DNA from: Mucilaginibacter xinganensis
Lineage (GTDB): Bacteria; Bacteroidota; Bacteroidia; Sphingobacteriales; Sphingobacteriaceae
Assembly (NCBI RefSeq): GCF_002257585.1
Contig: NZ_CP022743.1
Coordinates: 4,402,001 to 4,466,000 of the forward strand
Length of the DNA stretch: 64,000 nt
Reading direction: 5' to 3'
Both the position numbers and the translations under genes were made by a program. Positions 8,505 to 19,600 of this stretch are shown here, in pieces (position 1 is the first letter of the stretch; each line of letters starts with the position of its first letter). The notes beneath the pieces were generated by a model. The model was not told the DNA's origin and did not search any database. It was given only the letters and a program-made list of their open reading frames with translations.

Positions 8505-10367
8505 GTGGAACAACAGTATATAGAACCTAAAAAAATCAAAAAATGGCCTTTTTATCTATTGGCGATAGTAGTATTGCTTGCCGGAACAGGTTATTACTTT
8601 TATAATAAATACATCGCATCAAACCGCTGGAAACCATTGTTGCAGGCACAGCTTAAAGAACTGGTATTAAAATCAACAGACAGCTTATACCATATTGAAT
8701 ACTCGGATTTTGACCTTAATCTTACATCGGGAGATGCATCGGTTTATAATTTTAAGCTGGTGCCTGATACCAATGTGTATAATAAGCTGGTGGCCCTGCA
8801 AAAAGCACCCGATAACCTGTTTATATTAAGTGTTAAAAAACTATCGATCAAAAACGTTGGCGCACGTAGGGCTTACCAGGAAAAGATCCTGAACATTGAT
8901 AATATTTCAATTGATAAGCCCGAGCTTACCATCATCAATAAGCGCTATAAATTTAACGATACAGTAAAAGTGGGCAAACCTAAAACCCCCTACCAAATTC
9001 TTAAAACAACGTTTAAGCAATTACATATTGACTCTATTTCGTTGAATAATATCAGCCTTAATTACATTAATAAAAGCCACCCGGTAACCAAACACACAGC
9101 GTTAAAGCACCTGGACATCCATATTTCTGATATTGCCATTGATTCATTATCTGATAAGGCACCAGACCGTTTTTACTACACCAAAGGAGTGGAAGTTACC
9201 ATACACGACTACGATATTTTAACTCCGGACAGTATGTATTCGGCCAGTCTTAAAAAAATCTATTTTTCTACCGCACAGCGAAAAATAGTGATGGATAACA
9301 TTTCATTTAAGCCCAGGTACAACAGATCTGATTTTTACAAAGTGAGTGGCCAGCCGGGCGATATTTATACTTTAAAATTTAAGCAGATAACTATTGACGA
9401 TATCGATCTTCAGACCTTTTTACGCGACCAGGTATTGTGGGCGGGGGTAATGAATATCAATACCCCGGATGTGCTGATCTATACCAATAATGCTTATAAA
9501 GGCAAAAAGACAAGTAAAATTGGTAAGGACCCGCACCAGGCACTGCAAGACGTTTCGCTGGACATGAAGCTAAAAAGGATAAATATCAGCAACGGTAACA
9601 TCAACTATTCTGAAACAGATGCAACATCCGGCTACACCGGACAGATAATTTTTAAAAACACCAATGGCTATATTTTAAATGTAACCAATGACGACGACCA
9701 GAAAAAAGTAAACCCATACATGCGGGCCTACATTAGTACCCGTTTTATGGATGCGGCGCCTTTACAAGTAAACTTTAAATTTAACCTGCTTGCTAAAGAT
9801 GGTGCATTTAATTACTCCGGCGAGCTAGGAAGCTTCGACGGCAGGAAACTGGATAAACTGGTAAAGCCGCTGGCACTGGTACATGTTGAGTCGGCCGATA
9901 TAGAGAAATTGAAATTCAACGTGGATGCCAGTAATTACAGCGGCAAGGGAAACCTTGAGTTTTACTATAAAAACCTCAATATTCAATTGTTGAAGAAAGT
10001 GGACGGAAAGGCCGGACTTCAAAAACAAGGCCTAATATCCATGCTTGCTAATAACCTTGTGCTTGAAAGCAATAACCCCGATAAAAAAGGCGTTTTCAGG
10101 CCGGGCCCGATTGATTTAAAAAGAGAGCCTACCGTCTCTTTTTTTAGCTTTTTGTATAAGGGTTTGCTTGATGGGTTAAAACCAAGTGTTGGCTTTGATA
10201 AAAAAACAGAGAATAAAGTTAATACTGCTGTTACAAAAGTTAGTAATTTACTGGATAAATTTAATAAGTTTAAGGCTGATCGCAAAGCAAAGCGGGAAGC
10301 AAGAAAGCAAGCCAAACAGGTAAAGAAAGATTCCCTTGAAAAAGCTAAGCAAAACAATGGTAATTAA
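8505..10367 (+). CDS. AsmA/DUF748-like membrane-anchored protein, first of a tandem pair, 620 aa
   Basis: One N-terminal membrane segment (about residues 15-33, WPFYLLAIVVLLAGTGYYFY) followed by a long beta-rich periplasmic part. Phrases such as LQAQLKELVLKSTDSLYHIEYSDFDLNL and IDNISIDKPELTII are typical of AsmA-like/DUF748 proteins, a superfamily that includes bridge-like phospholipid carriers between the membranes. The last 60 residues are Lys/Arg-rich. The start is a GTG (8505). The stop overlaps the ATG of the next gene (TAATG), so translation is coupled. The neighbour is a clear paralogue. A role in envelope lipid handling is inference. Confidence 0.85.
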   Translation: MEQQYIEPKKIKKWPFYLLAIVVLLAGTGYYFYNKYIASNRWKPLLQAQLKELVLKSTDSLYHIEYSDFDLNLTSGDASVYNFKLVPDTNVYNKLVALQKAPDNLFILSVKKLSIKNVGARRAYQEKILNIDNISIDKPELTIINKRYKFNDTVKVGKPKTPYQILKTTFKQLHIDSISLNNISLNYINKSHPVTKHTALKHLDIHISDIAIDSLSDKAPDRFYYTKGVEVTIHDYDILTPDSMYSASLKKIYFSTAQRKIVMDNISFKPRYNRSDFYKVSGQPGDIYTLKFKQITIDDIDLQTFLRDQVLWAGVMNINTPDVLIYTNNAYKGKKTSKIGKDPHQALQDVSLDMKLKRINISNGNINYSETDATSGYTGQIIFKNTNGYILNVTNDDDQKKVNPYMRAYISTRFMDAAPLQVNFKFNLLAKDGAFNYSGELGSFDGRKLDKLVKPLALVHVESADIEKLKFNVDASNYSGKGNLEFYYKNLNIQLLKKVDGKAGLQKQGLISMLANNLVLESNNPDKKGVFRPGPIDLKREPTVSFFSFLYKGLLDGLKPSVGFDKKTENKVNTAVTKVSNLLDKFNKFKADRKAKREARKQAKQVKKDSLEKAKQNNGN

Positions 10368-12184
10368 TGGTATTAGAATATTTAAAGCATAGGTGGCAAA
10401 AAATAAGCATTGCCATATTACTGGGTGTTACCGCGCTTGTCCTGGTTCTTGCTTTAGTTATCAATAGCTATTGGTCGCCAATACTGGAGGCAAAGGTCAA
10501 AGACATTGTTGCAACCAGTTCCGACGGTCTTTATAAAATTGATTTTTCATCGGCCGATTTGCATGTACTCCGGGGCACCATCGTAATTTTCAATATCACC
10601 CTAAAACCTGACACAGCCGTTTATAACATAAAAAAGAAAGCCGGGCTGGCCCCCAATAACCTTGTTGAGCTACACATAAAAAAACTGGTCCTTTCACACA
10701 TTCACCCTATCGGACTTTATTTCAGGCACAGGCTTAATATAGGGCAGGTAATGTTATACAACCCCGAGCTTAATGTTAGTTACCAGCTTAATCATACCCG
10801 CGATACCGTTGTAAAAGATAACCGGACGGCATGGCAAAAAATATCAAAAAGCCTGCATTATATTCATATCCGTGATATATTAATGGGCGATGTAAAATTC
10901 ACTTATAAAGATTACTCAGGTCATAAGCTGGCTATATCGCAGCTTAAGGAAATGAACTTCAGCGCACACGACCTCCTGATTGACTCCGCCACACAAACCG
11001 ACCGGTCACGCCTGCTTTATTGCAAGGATATAACCGCCGAGTTGAATAACTACAAGGGCAAAACGGCAAGCGGGCTGTATTCCTACAGCATAAAATCTGT
11101 TAAGCTATCTACCTCCAGGTCACAGCTGAATATTAATGGATTGATTATAAAACCGGCAGATACCAGCGTGTTTTTTTCAAAAAGCCACAAAGATCGTTTC
11201 ACACTTAATCTTGATTCGGCGCAGTTAAACCATTTCGATTTTTTGAGTTATCATAAATACAGGATCTTATCCGCCGCTGGCCTTACGATAAGTAACGGTA
11301 CTTTCCAGATATTCGCCAATCCTAATCAATCAAAAACTATAAAAGACAAGATCAAAAGCTTCCCTAACGCAGCCATTGATAGCATCAGTGCCGATATCAG
11401 GATTGATACTGTTTTGATCCGCAGGATGAATGTTATTTATAACGAGTATAACGCCAAATCAAAACAAACCGGATCGCTTGAATTTAACAAAACAAGCGGG
11501 CATGCTTTTAATATTACTAATAATAAGGCTGCCCTTAAAAAAAACAACATCAGCACCGTCCGGCTTACTACGTATTTCATGAACCGGGGAGAACTTAACA
11601 CCACCTTTAATTTCAATTTAACTGATAAAAACCATTCATTCAATTATAAGGGGCACCTGGGCCCCATGAATCTTCAGGCGTTAAATCCGGCAGTTATGCC
11701 CCTTGCAATGGTTAAGGTTAACTCGGGTAAGCTTAAAGAGTTCAGCTTTGATATCCAGGCAGATAAAAAGGCATCAAGGGGAAAGGTTGTGATGTTGTAC
11801 AACGATGTCAAAGTATCATTATTAAAAGCCGATACCAGTAATGATAAGCTGAAAAAGAAAATGTTCGCTTCTTTGTTCGCTAACATCTTTATCCTAAAAC
11901 ATAACAATCCTGATAACGAAGGTGCCCAGCCGCGAATTGCATGGGTAAACTATTCACGCACCCCGGAAACAGCTTTTTTTAAAACGTTATGGCAAACATT
12001 ATTAAGCGGGATAAAGCCCTCGATAGGTCTGGATAAAAAAACCCAGCAAGCAGTTACCACCATGCAGGACCAACAAAAGCAAAATAAAAAAGACCGGAAA
12101 CTGAGGAAAGAATTGCGGAAACAACGACGGGCGGAGCGTGAGCTGCAAAAGGAAATAAGAAAGAATGCAAAAGCGGAGTTGTAA
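10367..12184 (+). CDS. AsmA/DUF748-like membrane-anchored protein, second of a tandem pair, 605 aa
   Basis: Same architecture as the gene before it: a membrane segment at about residues 14-33 (ISIAILLGVTALVLVLALVI), a long periplasmic beta-rich region, and a strongly basic tail (KDRKLRKELRKQRRAEREL). Matching blocks show common descent: GIKPSIGLDKKT here against GLKPSVGFDKKT in the partner, PLAMVKVNSGKLKEFSF against PLALVHVESADIEKLKF, and a NNPD motif in both. Sequences have diverged enough that the duplication is old. The start codon overlaps the previous stop, pointing to coupled translation and perhaps a joint complex (inference). Confidence 0.84.
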   Translation: MVLEYLKHRWQKISIAILLGVTALVLVLALVINSYWSPILEAKVKDIVATSSDGLYKIDFSSADLHVLRGTIVIFNITLKPDTAVYNIKKKAGLAPNNLVELHIKKLVLSHIHPIGLYFRHRLNIGQVMLYNPELNVSYQLNHTRDTVVKDNRTAWQKISKSLHYIHIRDILMGDVKFTYKDYSGHKLAISQLKEMNFSAHDLLIDSATQTDRSRLLYCKDITAELNNYKGKTASGLYSYSIKSVKLSTSRSQLNINGLIIKPADTSVFFSKSHKDRFTLNLDSAQLNHFDFLSYHKYRILSAAGLTISNGTFQIFANPNQSKTIKDKIKSFPNAAIDSISADIRIDTVLIRRMNVIYNEYNAKSKQTGSLEFNKTSGHAFNITNNKAALKKNNISTVRLTTYFMNRGELNTTFNFNLTDKNHSFNYKGHLGPMNLQALNPAVMPLAMVKVNSGKLKEFSFDIQADKKASRGKVVMLYNDVKVSLLKADTSNDKLKKKMFASLFANIFILKHNNPDNEGAQPRIAWVNYSRTPETAFFKTLWQTLLSGIKPSIGLDKKTQQAVTTMQDQQKQNKKDRKLRKELRKQRRAERELQKEIRKNAKAEL

Positions 12185-12374
12185 TGATTAAGCTGATAAA
12201 TTTAATTTCAAGTTACACCGAAGTTCATTAACCACATTAGCCGAATACCTGTTGTTGTTTAATTGAATATCAGCCTATTCCAAAATCTTATTTAAATTCC
12301 TGAGTTTTATCTCCTCTCCGTGCAACATTTCCTAATCCAATTGCATCTTATGATTAAAGTAACCAATAAACATT

Positions 12375-13079
12375 ATGAAAAGAATAGCATATACCTTATT
12401 TGCGGCTGTATTGCTTAGTTCAGCTACACTCAAAGCGTCAGCACAATCCGAAGAGTCGCGACAGGTTTCGGGATTTAATTCAATTGCATCCGGCGGCGCA
12501 TTCGATGTTCATGTGAAAATCAACGGAACCGAAAGTCTAAAGATCCAGGGAGATGCGGATGCGGTTAAAGAAATTGAAACGAAAGTTGAGGACGGCCACC
12601 TGCAGGTAAAATTCAGGCACCATGATAATTGGAACCATGAAAACTATGGGCCGATTCATATTTATATTACTGCAAAATCATTGTCAGGCCTGGCAAATGC
12701 GGGTTCCGGCTCAATTAAGGTTGAAGGCACCGTTAGCGGGGACAAGGTCAATGTCGTATTAAGCGGCTCCGGAAGTATTTCATCGGCCGTAAAAGCTGGC
12801 GATTTCCACGTTGTGCTTAGTGGTTCAGGTTCAATTAACCTTACCGGAAGCGCTGACGAAACAAAGATCTCCATCAGCGGATCGGGCGATGTGAACGGTA
12901 AAGAATTTAAAACCAATACCGCAAGTGTCGCAATTGCCGGATCGGGCAATGCGCACCTGGGTGCTGACAAAAGCATTTCGGCTAGCATTGTAGGTTCGGG
13001 CAATGTGGTTTACAATGGCAATGCGACCATCAGTGATACCCGCACTGTTGGTTCAGGCAGGTTAAGCAGGCAGAATTAA
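12375..13079 (+). CDS. Secreted GIN-domain (DUF2807) protein, 234 aa
   Basis: A signal peptide (MKRIAYTLFAAVLLSSATLKASA, cut near residue 23) precedes a DUF2807 'putative auto-transporter adhesin, head GIN' domain. The domain shows the typical short beta-helix repeats, each ending in a Gly-Ser-Gly step: NAGSGSIKVEG, LSGSGSISSA, LSGSGSINLTG, ISGSGDVNGKEF, IAGSGNAHL and IVGSGNVVYNG. The SRQVSGFNSIASGGAFDVHV entry strand is diagnostic. Probably periplasmic or surface-located. It stands alone, with a 190-base gap upstream that holds no clear promoter and a shared terminator downstream. Biological role of the family is not established. Confidence 0.92.
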   Translation: MKRIAYTLFAAVLLSSATLKASAQSEESRQVSGFNSIASGGAFDVHVKINGTESLKIQGDADAVKEIETKVEDGHLQVKFRHHDNWNHENYGPIHIYITAKSLSGLANAGSGSIKVEGTVSGDKVNVVLSGSGSISSAVKAGDFHVVLSGSGSINLTGSADETKISISGSGDVNGKEFKTNTASVAIAGSGNAHLGADKSISASIVGSGNVVYNGNATISDTRTVGSGRLSRQN

Positions 13080-13125
13080 GTATCCTCTTCGCAAAATTAC
13101 ACTTAATTAACTTCTATATATTTCT

Positions 13126-13156
13126 TACAAAAACCGCTGTAATGGCGGTTTTTGTA
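13126..13156. terminator. Bidirectional terminator between convergent genes
   Basis: Perfect 12-bp stem TACAAAAACCGC (13126-13137) with GCGGTTTTTGTA (13145-13156) around a 7-base loop. It sits between the GIN-domain gene (plus) and the DUF1801 gene (minus) and carries T-runs in both directions. Confidence 0.85.
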
Positions 13157-13164
13157 TTACCCTA

Positions 13165-13569
13165 TTATTTCTTTTTTTTATTTTTCAGATAATCCTCTCT
13201 AATGGCTACCATGTCAATTTTTGAACAATCGCTGATTAAGTTTGCTACAATTTGGAGCGGCATAGCCGTTTCATCTTTAAAGTTTATACACCCTTTTTGA
13301 AAACGGGCACCGGGCAATAGTTCCATGTACCTTATGCGAAGCTTACTATCAACATAAATGGGCATCAGATGTAAAGACATATAATCTTTTACCGCTGCAA
13401 GCGCATATTTAAAAGCGCCCCTATCGTTATAAATTATCATTTCCTTCCCCATCATACTGCCAATGGCAGCTGTTACAGTTGGATCATTCTTTATAATGAG
13501 CTCATGCATAGCGTGCATCAAAGATCTGCGCTGCTCATCCTGCTTCAGGAAATAGTCGCTTATTGACAT
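13165..13569 (-). CDS. DUF1801 domain protein, 134 aa
   Basis: Small cytosolic alpha/beta protein of the DUF1801 (YdhG-like) group. Features that fit: SISDYFLKQDEQRRSLMHAMHELI at the start; a central YNDRGAFKYALAAVKDYMSLHLMPIY segment; then a SKLRIRYMELLPGARFQKGCINFK block, which is the conserved core (the usual phrase is 'gk.cl.f'). Close to the common length of 110-140 aa. The function is unknown; some relatives are linked to iron or frataxin-like folds. It lies alone, 65 bases beyond the sprA stop on the same strand, and may be read through from sprA. Confidence 0.85.
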   Translation of the reverse strand: MSISDYFLKQDEQRRSLMHAMHELIIKNDPTVTAAIGSMMGKEMIIYNDRGAFKYALAAVKDYMSLHLMPIYVDSKLRIRYMELLPGARFQKGCINFKDETAMPLQIVANLISDCSKIDMVAIREDYLKNKKKK

Positions 13570-13634
13570 GCCTTTTTATTTTTAAGCTAAATATAAATAT
13601 TGATCGTGTAATCCACACCTACTGTTTTATCCAA

Positions 13635-16600
13635 CTATTGCAGCAGTAACTTTAAATTGATGCCAAAATTGGTAAATGCGGTGTTGAAAGTTTGTGAGGT
13701 ATATGGCCTTGTAATGTTCGAATCGTAAAATACATTTAAGTTAAAACGCTGGTTTATTACATAGTCGATTGACGGGCGGACCGTGATATTTTGCGCACCG
13801 GACGAAATTTCGGCTGCCTGCACGTCGGCCCGGTAGATGAGTGTTTTATTATCCTGTAAAGAGAAATCAATCTTAAAGTTTACGTCATTATCCTGTTTGC
13901 CGCCCATCAGCCCAAAAGGGAACCTGAAGTTTTTTGCATGATAACCCCAGCCGAAAACCAGCGCACTTTGATTTTGTTGCGCTAACTGACTGTTTAATAA
14001 ACTAAGGCTCAAGGAACGACTTTTTCGGTACTCAAAATTGGCGGTCATGTTGTTTTTAAAGCGTGCTGCCATACCTATCAGGGGTACAAACTGTTCAAAA
14101 ATAGTAACCTGCGAGAACTGGTAAAAAGGCAAAAAGTCGTTATTGGCATCGCGCGAGCTTACCGCGCCGTTGGCTGCCTGGTACTGTAAAAGGGTGGTAA
14201 AGCCCGAAACGCTGTATGTTGAGCGATAACCGTGCGTTACGTCAAAAGAATCGAACCACTCCATAAACATCGGAACGTGACTTAGCCCGTTATAGGTGAT
14301 CTGCCAGTTGGGGATTGGAATATTGGGGAACTGGCCCAACCCTGATTTACCGGCATCTTTACCTGCATAGGCTGCCAGGAATGCCGGCACTAATACATTT
14401 TGCGAGTTGGCGCTGTAACCGTCGCTAAACCCGCCCACAGGTGTTCCGGTGGAGTTAGGGTTTTGGCTGCCCAGCCGTTGCGAAATAACCGCCCGGTTGT
14501 CAAGAAACTTCTGGAATGTTGGCGATGTATTGTCAACACCCTTTGATTTTGAAAATGCGGTAGCAATAGTTAAATAAGAAACACTGTAATCGCCCGAAGT
14601 TATGGGGCTAAGGTTTTGAATATTATTTGACCCGTCAATTGATTTAAAAGTAGTTTGATAAGTATGATCCTGCGTTTTAAAGGCCTGCAGCTCTATCCGC
14701 AGGTAAGGCAACGGTTCAAAAGTTCCTTTTAAATGCAGGTCCTCGTTAAGTGTTTTTACGTACAGTTGATTTTGAAGCGTATCTGTACTGATCCAGCCAT
14801 TGGCGATGGCTTTTTGGCGCAAATCGGCCTGACTGCCCAGCAGGAATCCCAAACCCGGTGCACCATAGTTAAAGTCCTGTCCAAAAAAGTTAGACTCGGG
14901 CAGGTAACCAGGGATAAACGTACCTTCTGTACGGGTATAAGTTCCACTTATGTTCTTTATGCTTGTTAACAGGCCTACCAACAGTTTATTGATGCCGCTT
15001 GCATTATCCGGTCCCGTTGCACGTTTTATAAACTTTAATTTTTTATAAAACTGGTCAAAATTCAGTGATGGGTTCAGCTGAATGGTACGTGAGTTATTGA
15101 TACTGTTGCCTATGCTGTATTGAGGGTCGTTAATAGCAAACAGCGGCTGCGACTGCCAGTTAAAGTGCGTGCTGTAACGGGCAACCATGCTGGTCCAATC
15201 AAGCCCCGGGATTTTAGCTAACGGCACCGTATAATTAAAGTTGATGGTATGGTTGTAGTTTGTGGTACGCCCAAGCCGTTTTAAGTTTTCCCAAAGCGTA
15301 TCCACTTTTAAGCCATCCGTTCCGCGGCTGGCAGGCTCGTCCACCACCGAGAGGTTGGTGGCATCAATATCCATGGTAAGCGACTTTGATAAATTCCAGC
15401 CGATGCCATATACCCTGGTAATGTTAAAGGTTTTATTAAATGTGGTTGGGATAGGAATAAAGTTGTTTGGGTTGTTGTTCCTTAAAGTATTCTCTGAATA
15501 AAAACGGTCAAAACTGATGCTAAAGTTTAAACGCGACGGCAACAGACTATAGTTAAAATCGCGCAGCAGCGCAAGCAGGTTGTTCTTAATTACCTTACTA
15601 AAAGGGCTGTAAAACTTAGGCTGGTTGGTATAGTTATAGTCCAGTTCAGCCTTGTAGGTTTTCTCCAGGTCGTTCTGTGTTGTAAAATCATGATGCTGGT
15701 ATTCAGAATAGGAATAGGTTGCGTTGAGGTTAGAAACATCCCAAACATGATTTTTTGCCTTCGGATCTGTTTTAGCGATATGCACATTGGTAAAGCTGAT
15801 GCTCTTTCGCAGTGTATAATCTTCGGCGGCGGTCTTTATTGAATCGCGTTTCTTCGAATCATTCGTTGCTGCAAGTGTTTGTTTTAAAGTAATGTCCGGC
15901 GACGCAGGGTCATATTGCGGAGTGCTGACTTGTGATGATACATTAACATAGGCCGGGATATGTACCCCGCTTTTATCAGGGAAGAATTTACCGAGCTCAA
16001 CATTAGCGGCAACATCATAAACCTGGTTATCATACAGGCTGCGGTCGGCCAACCGCGAATCAAGCGAGCCGAAGCCAACGGTAGTTTTACTGCCCGAAAC
16101 CGTTACATCGGCAAAATCGGCAAGCTTGGCATTCACCCTGGCAGTGGCGGCCCACCCACCTTTCTGATCAAAATTAGTCAATCGCAATTCATCAAACCAA
16201 ACCGTGCCATCCTTATTAAGGCCATCGTCATTACTGGAGTTCGATGCCGGTTTTAACGGGTTCCGCACGCCCAGCATCACCGCAGTTAGCCGGCTCAAGT
16301 CGGGCTGCCCTACAATGGTAATTTTATTCCGCCCGTCAGTTACCGTGAAAGGCATAGTAAGCGGCCATGGTTTGCCCTGGTACCGTGCGTTGTTACGGGC
16401 AAGTTTTGCCGTGGTTAATAATGAAAGCTGCAGATTAAGCTCGTTTACATCTGGCCAAATAGAAGTTGGCGCGGAGGTACCGGGCTGGGTTATTTTTAAA
16501 GGGATCTCATACTCGTAGTAGTTATCAACATAATCAACCCCAAGGCGTACAAATGCGCTAAGATCATCGTCCCTTAACTGGGTGCCTTCCGCATGGATAA

Positions 16601-19600
16601 ACATTTGTAAGTTCTTGTATTTTCTGAGGTCGTTATTAAACAAACGAAAAGCAGCACGCGAGTAACCATCGCGCAGGTCTGTAACCTTTAATGAAAGCGA
16701 CTGCTCATTAAGCCTGGTATTTGCCTGGATGTTATTATAATCAAGCTGGCGGGTAATACCCGGAGGAACAACATATGGGATTGGCTGGCGGTTACCGTTT
16801 GCTTCAATATTTACAGTTTCAACATCAAGTACTGAATTATCAAGCGGCGGGTTAATCAACGATGGGTCTGCAATTACATTATTAGGGTTATTCTCGGTAT
16901 TAAAAGCGCGCCACTCGCCGCGCACCAGTTGCATTGATGCAAAACGAAGCACAGCGGTGTCTGCAAAGTTGGTCATGAACATGCGCATGTAGCGAATAGA
17001 TTTAAAATCCTGGATGCCGCCAATAGCCTGCTGGTAAGCGGTAATAGGCACTCTAAACTGGTACCAGGTAACATCCTGCGTCGTGCCGTTTGCCAGCTTA
17101 ACTGCAGAAGTAACCTTATCGCTGACAAAGTTTTTGCCTACCACCAAATCTGCAGGGCGCAAGGATACCTTGTACTGAAAGTATTCATCATCCTGGTCCA
17201 TGTTATTATCATGGTTGATGTCCTCACCGTCGGGCAATGATGTTGAAGCCGATGTTTGCAGACCAAGTAGGGCCTGTGATTGCTCTGCCGTTGGCGAGTT
17301 GCCGTCTGTACCGTTATACCTGCTGTAACGTTTCAGGATGCCTGCGCCCGTTTTATCAAGGTCGGGGCCCTGGTAATATTGATAATCGTCAGATGATGGA
17401 TCCGCCGCAAATGTATTGGCGGCCTGCGCATTCAGCGCGCCTTTAACCTGCTGGACTACCGATGAGAATTTTTTCTGCTCGTCAGCGTCATTTAATCCAT
17501 CCAAACCCACATCCTGCGATTTACGGGAGGCTGGATCATTGTCGAACGCATTTACAACCGGCTGCAACTTTGATACCCGGCCCCAGGTGGTTTCATCAGT
17601 ATTGCTGTAGTTACCGTCAACAGGTAAACTATTTTCAAGCCCTTTACGGCCGTCTTTTAATATATCTTCGGAGATATTACCAAGGTTAAAATAAAGATCT
17701 CCACCCGCTGAGTTTGGTTTATAAATATAAGGGTCCATCACCCAAAACTCAATATACTGCACGTTTAATGACTCAAAATCATTTGCGTTTATCCCGCGGA
17801 CAATACCACCCCAGCGCGATTTTGGATTAAGCAGCGTACCATCAGCATTAAGACCGGTTGTTGTAAAATTGTACGGCCCCCTTACCGTTGGATAGAAAGC
17901 TAAATCAAGAGTGGCTATATTTAATGGCTGCCCGCTTGGCGTTTGCTTAAATGGATACACTTCGTTTTGAAGCACCTGCCTTACATAATGGTTTGACAGT
18001 TCATTGCGGCTAACCGGGATGTTGCTGCCAGTATAAAAAATGGGGTCAATATTATAAAACGCCAGCCTTGCCCGGTTATAACCATATCTAAGGTCGTTAA
18101 ATGACTGCGACTCGGGGAACAACTGCGGCGTGCCCGAAATCTGCCAGCTATTTGCACTTTTTACGTCAATTACCGATTGACTATTTTCAAAATCATCCAG
18201 GTATGATGTCCCGTTCTTTGATCCGGCAAAGTTCAGTACAGAAGGACTGCCTGGTAACAATTGCGCAAACTCACCGTTGAAACTTATGGACGATGGGGCT
18301 TTAGTATGTATAAAAGGAATTTTATCAACCAGCCTGGTCAACAACCTTGAATTGGCATTATAATTTACGTCAAACCCGTAAATGGTATTTGATATAGACT
18401 CCTCACCAATAATCTCGTTTTGAGTGATTGGTTGTTCGGTAAGGTGCATTATGGTTGCCCCTATTGCCAGGTTATCATTTACCTTGTAATCAAACCGGGA
18501 TCCAAACAGCGATTTCTGTTGCACGCCAAACAACTCATTATTTTCAACCTTAACCGTAATTGGCTGCCCGGATGAAAGTAGTGCGGTGTTCAGAATGCGG
18601 ATCCTTCCTGCACCATAGTCAATGGTATAATCCGTTCCTTCGGCAAGTTTTAACGTGCCTGCATTAACTACTACTGATCCCTGGGGAATATTTACGGCGT
18701 TTAACTGGTATTCTGATCCACCGGTTGCCGTATAGGTACCCTTTATCAAATAGCGGTTAAGCTGCGGAAAAAACTGCTGCGCTATGGTTTTTGTTGAGTC
18801 ATATAATTGTTGGTAAACATAGCGCTTGGCCAGGTCCGATTCTGACGCAGTGAACTGTTTAGCCAGATCTGACCCAAACGGTTCCAGTTCCGGGAAAATG
18901 ATCTTTCCGTTTTGCGAATCAATCGTTATACCCTCTAAAAAGTCAAAGTAGCCGTCGGGCTGTTTATTTTGTTGCTGATCGAGGTTATCAAGATCCGTAA
19001 GCTGCAGCCAAAGTTTACTTTTGGTATTCTGCCCCTCTTCCATAATGGTTTTTTCGATACCTGACTTATCATCCAGCCGCGTTACCGTAAGCTTAAAATC
19101 CTTAGGGCTAACCTGGAAAGAGTTTAATGAATAAATATTTTTCATCATCAGCTTCCACGTAGGCAAACTGGTTTTCAACAGCTGATTTTTCAGCAGTTTT
19201 ACATATAACACCTTGGGATTATTCGGATCGACAGGCACATCGCTCGAAAACTCCCCTACCTGGTATTGTACCCCGTTATAAGTATATTGATAAGCAACCG
19301 CCAGCACCTCATCATTATTTAAAGGATAATTCAGCGAAATGTAACCCAGCTGCGGATGAAGCGTAAATTCCTTAGCTGTTAATTTACGGGCATAGGTAAG
19401 TTTGGTGTAGTTGTCTGATCCTCCTGTTGTTTTGAAATAGCTGCCTATGGTATTCTGCGGATCATTTGTTAATCGTGTCGACGCCGGTAAATTAGCCAAA
19501 AGGTTATTTGACTGCTGCGGAAAGCCGGGGCCTTTGAAACCCGCCGGTAAGCCCGAATACGCAGGACCTCCATGTATCAATGTTGTGTTATATGGCTTGT

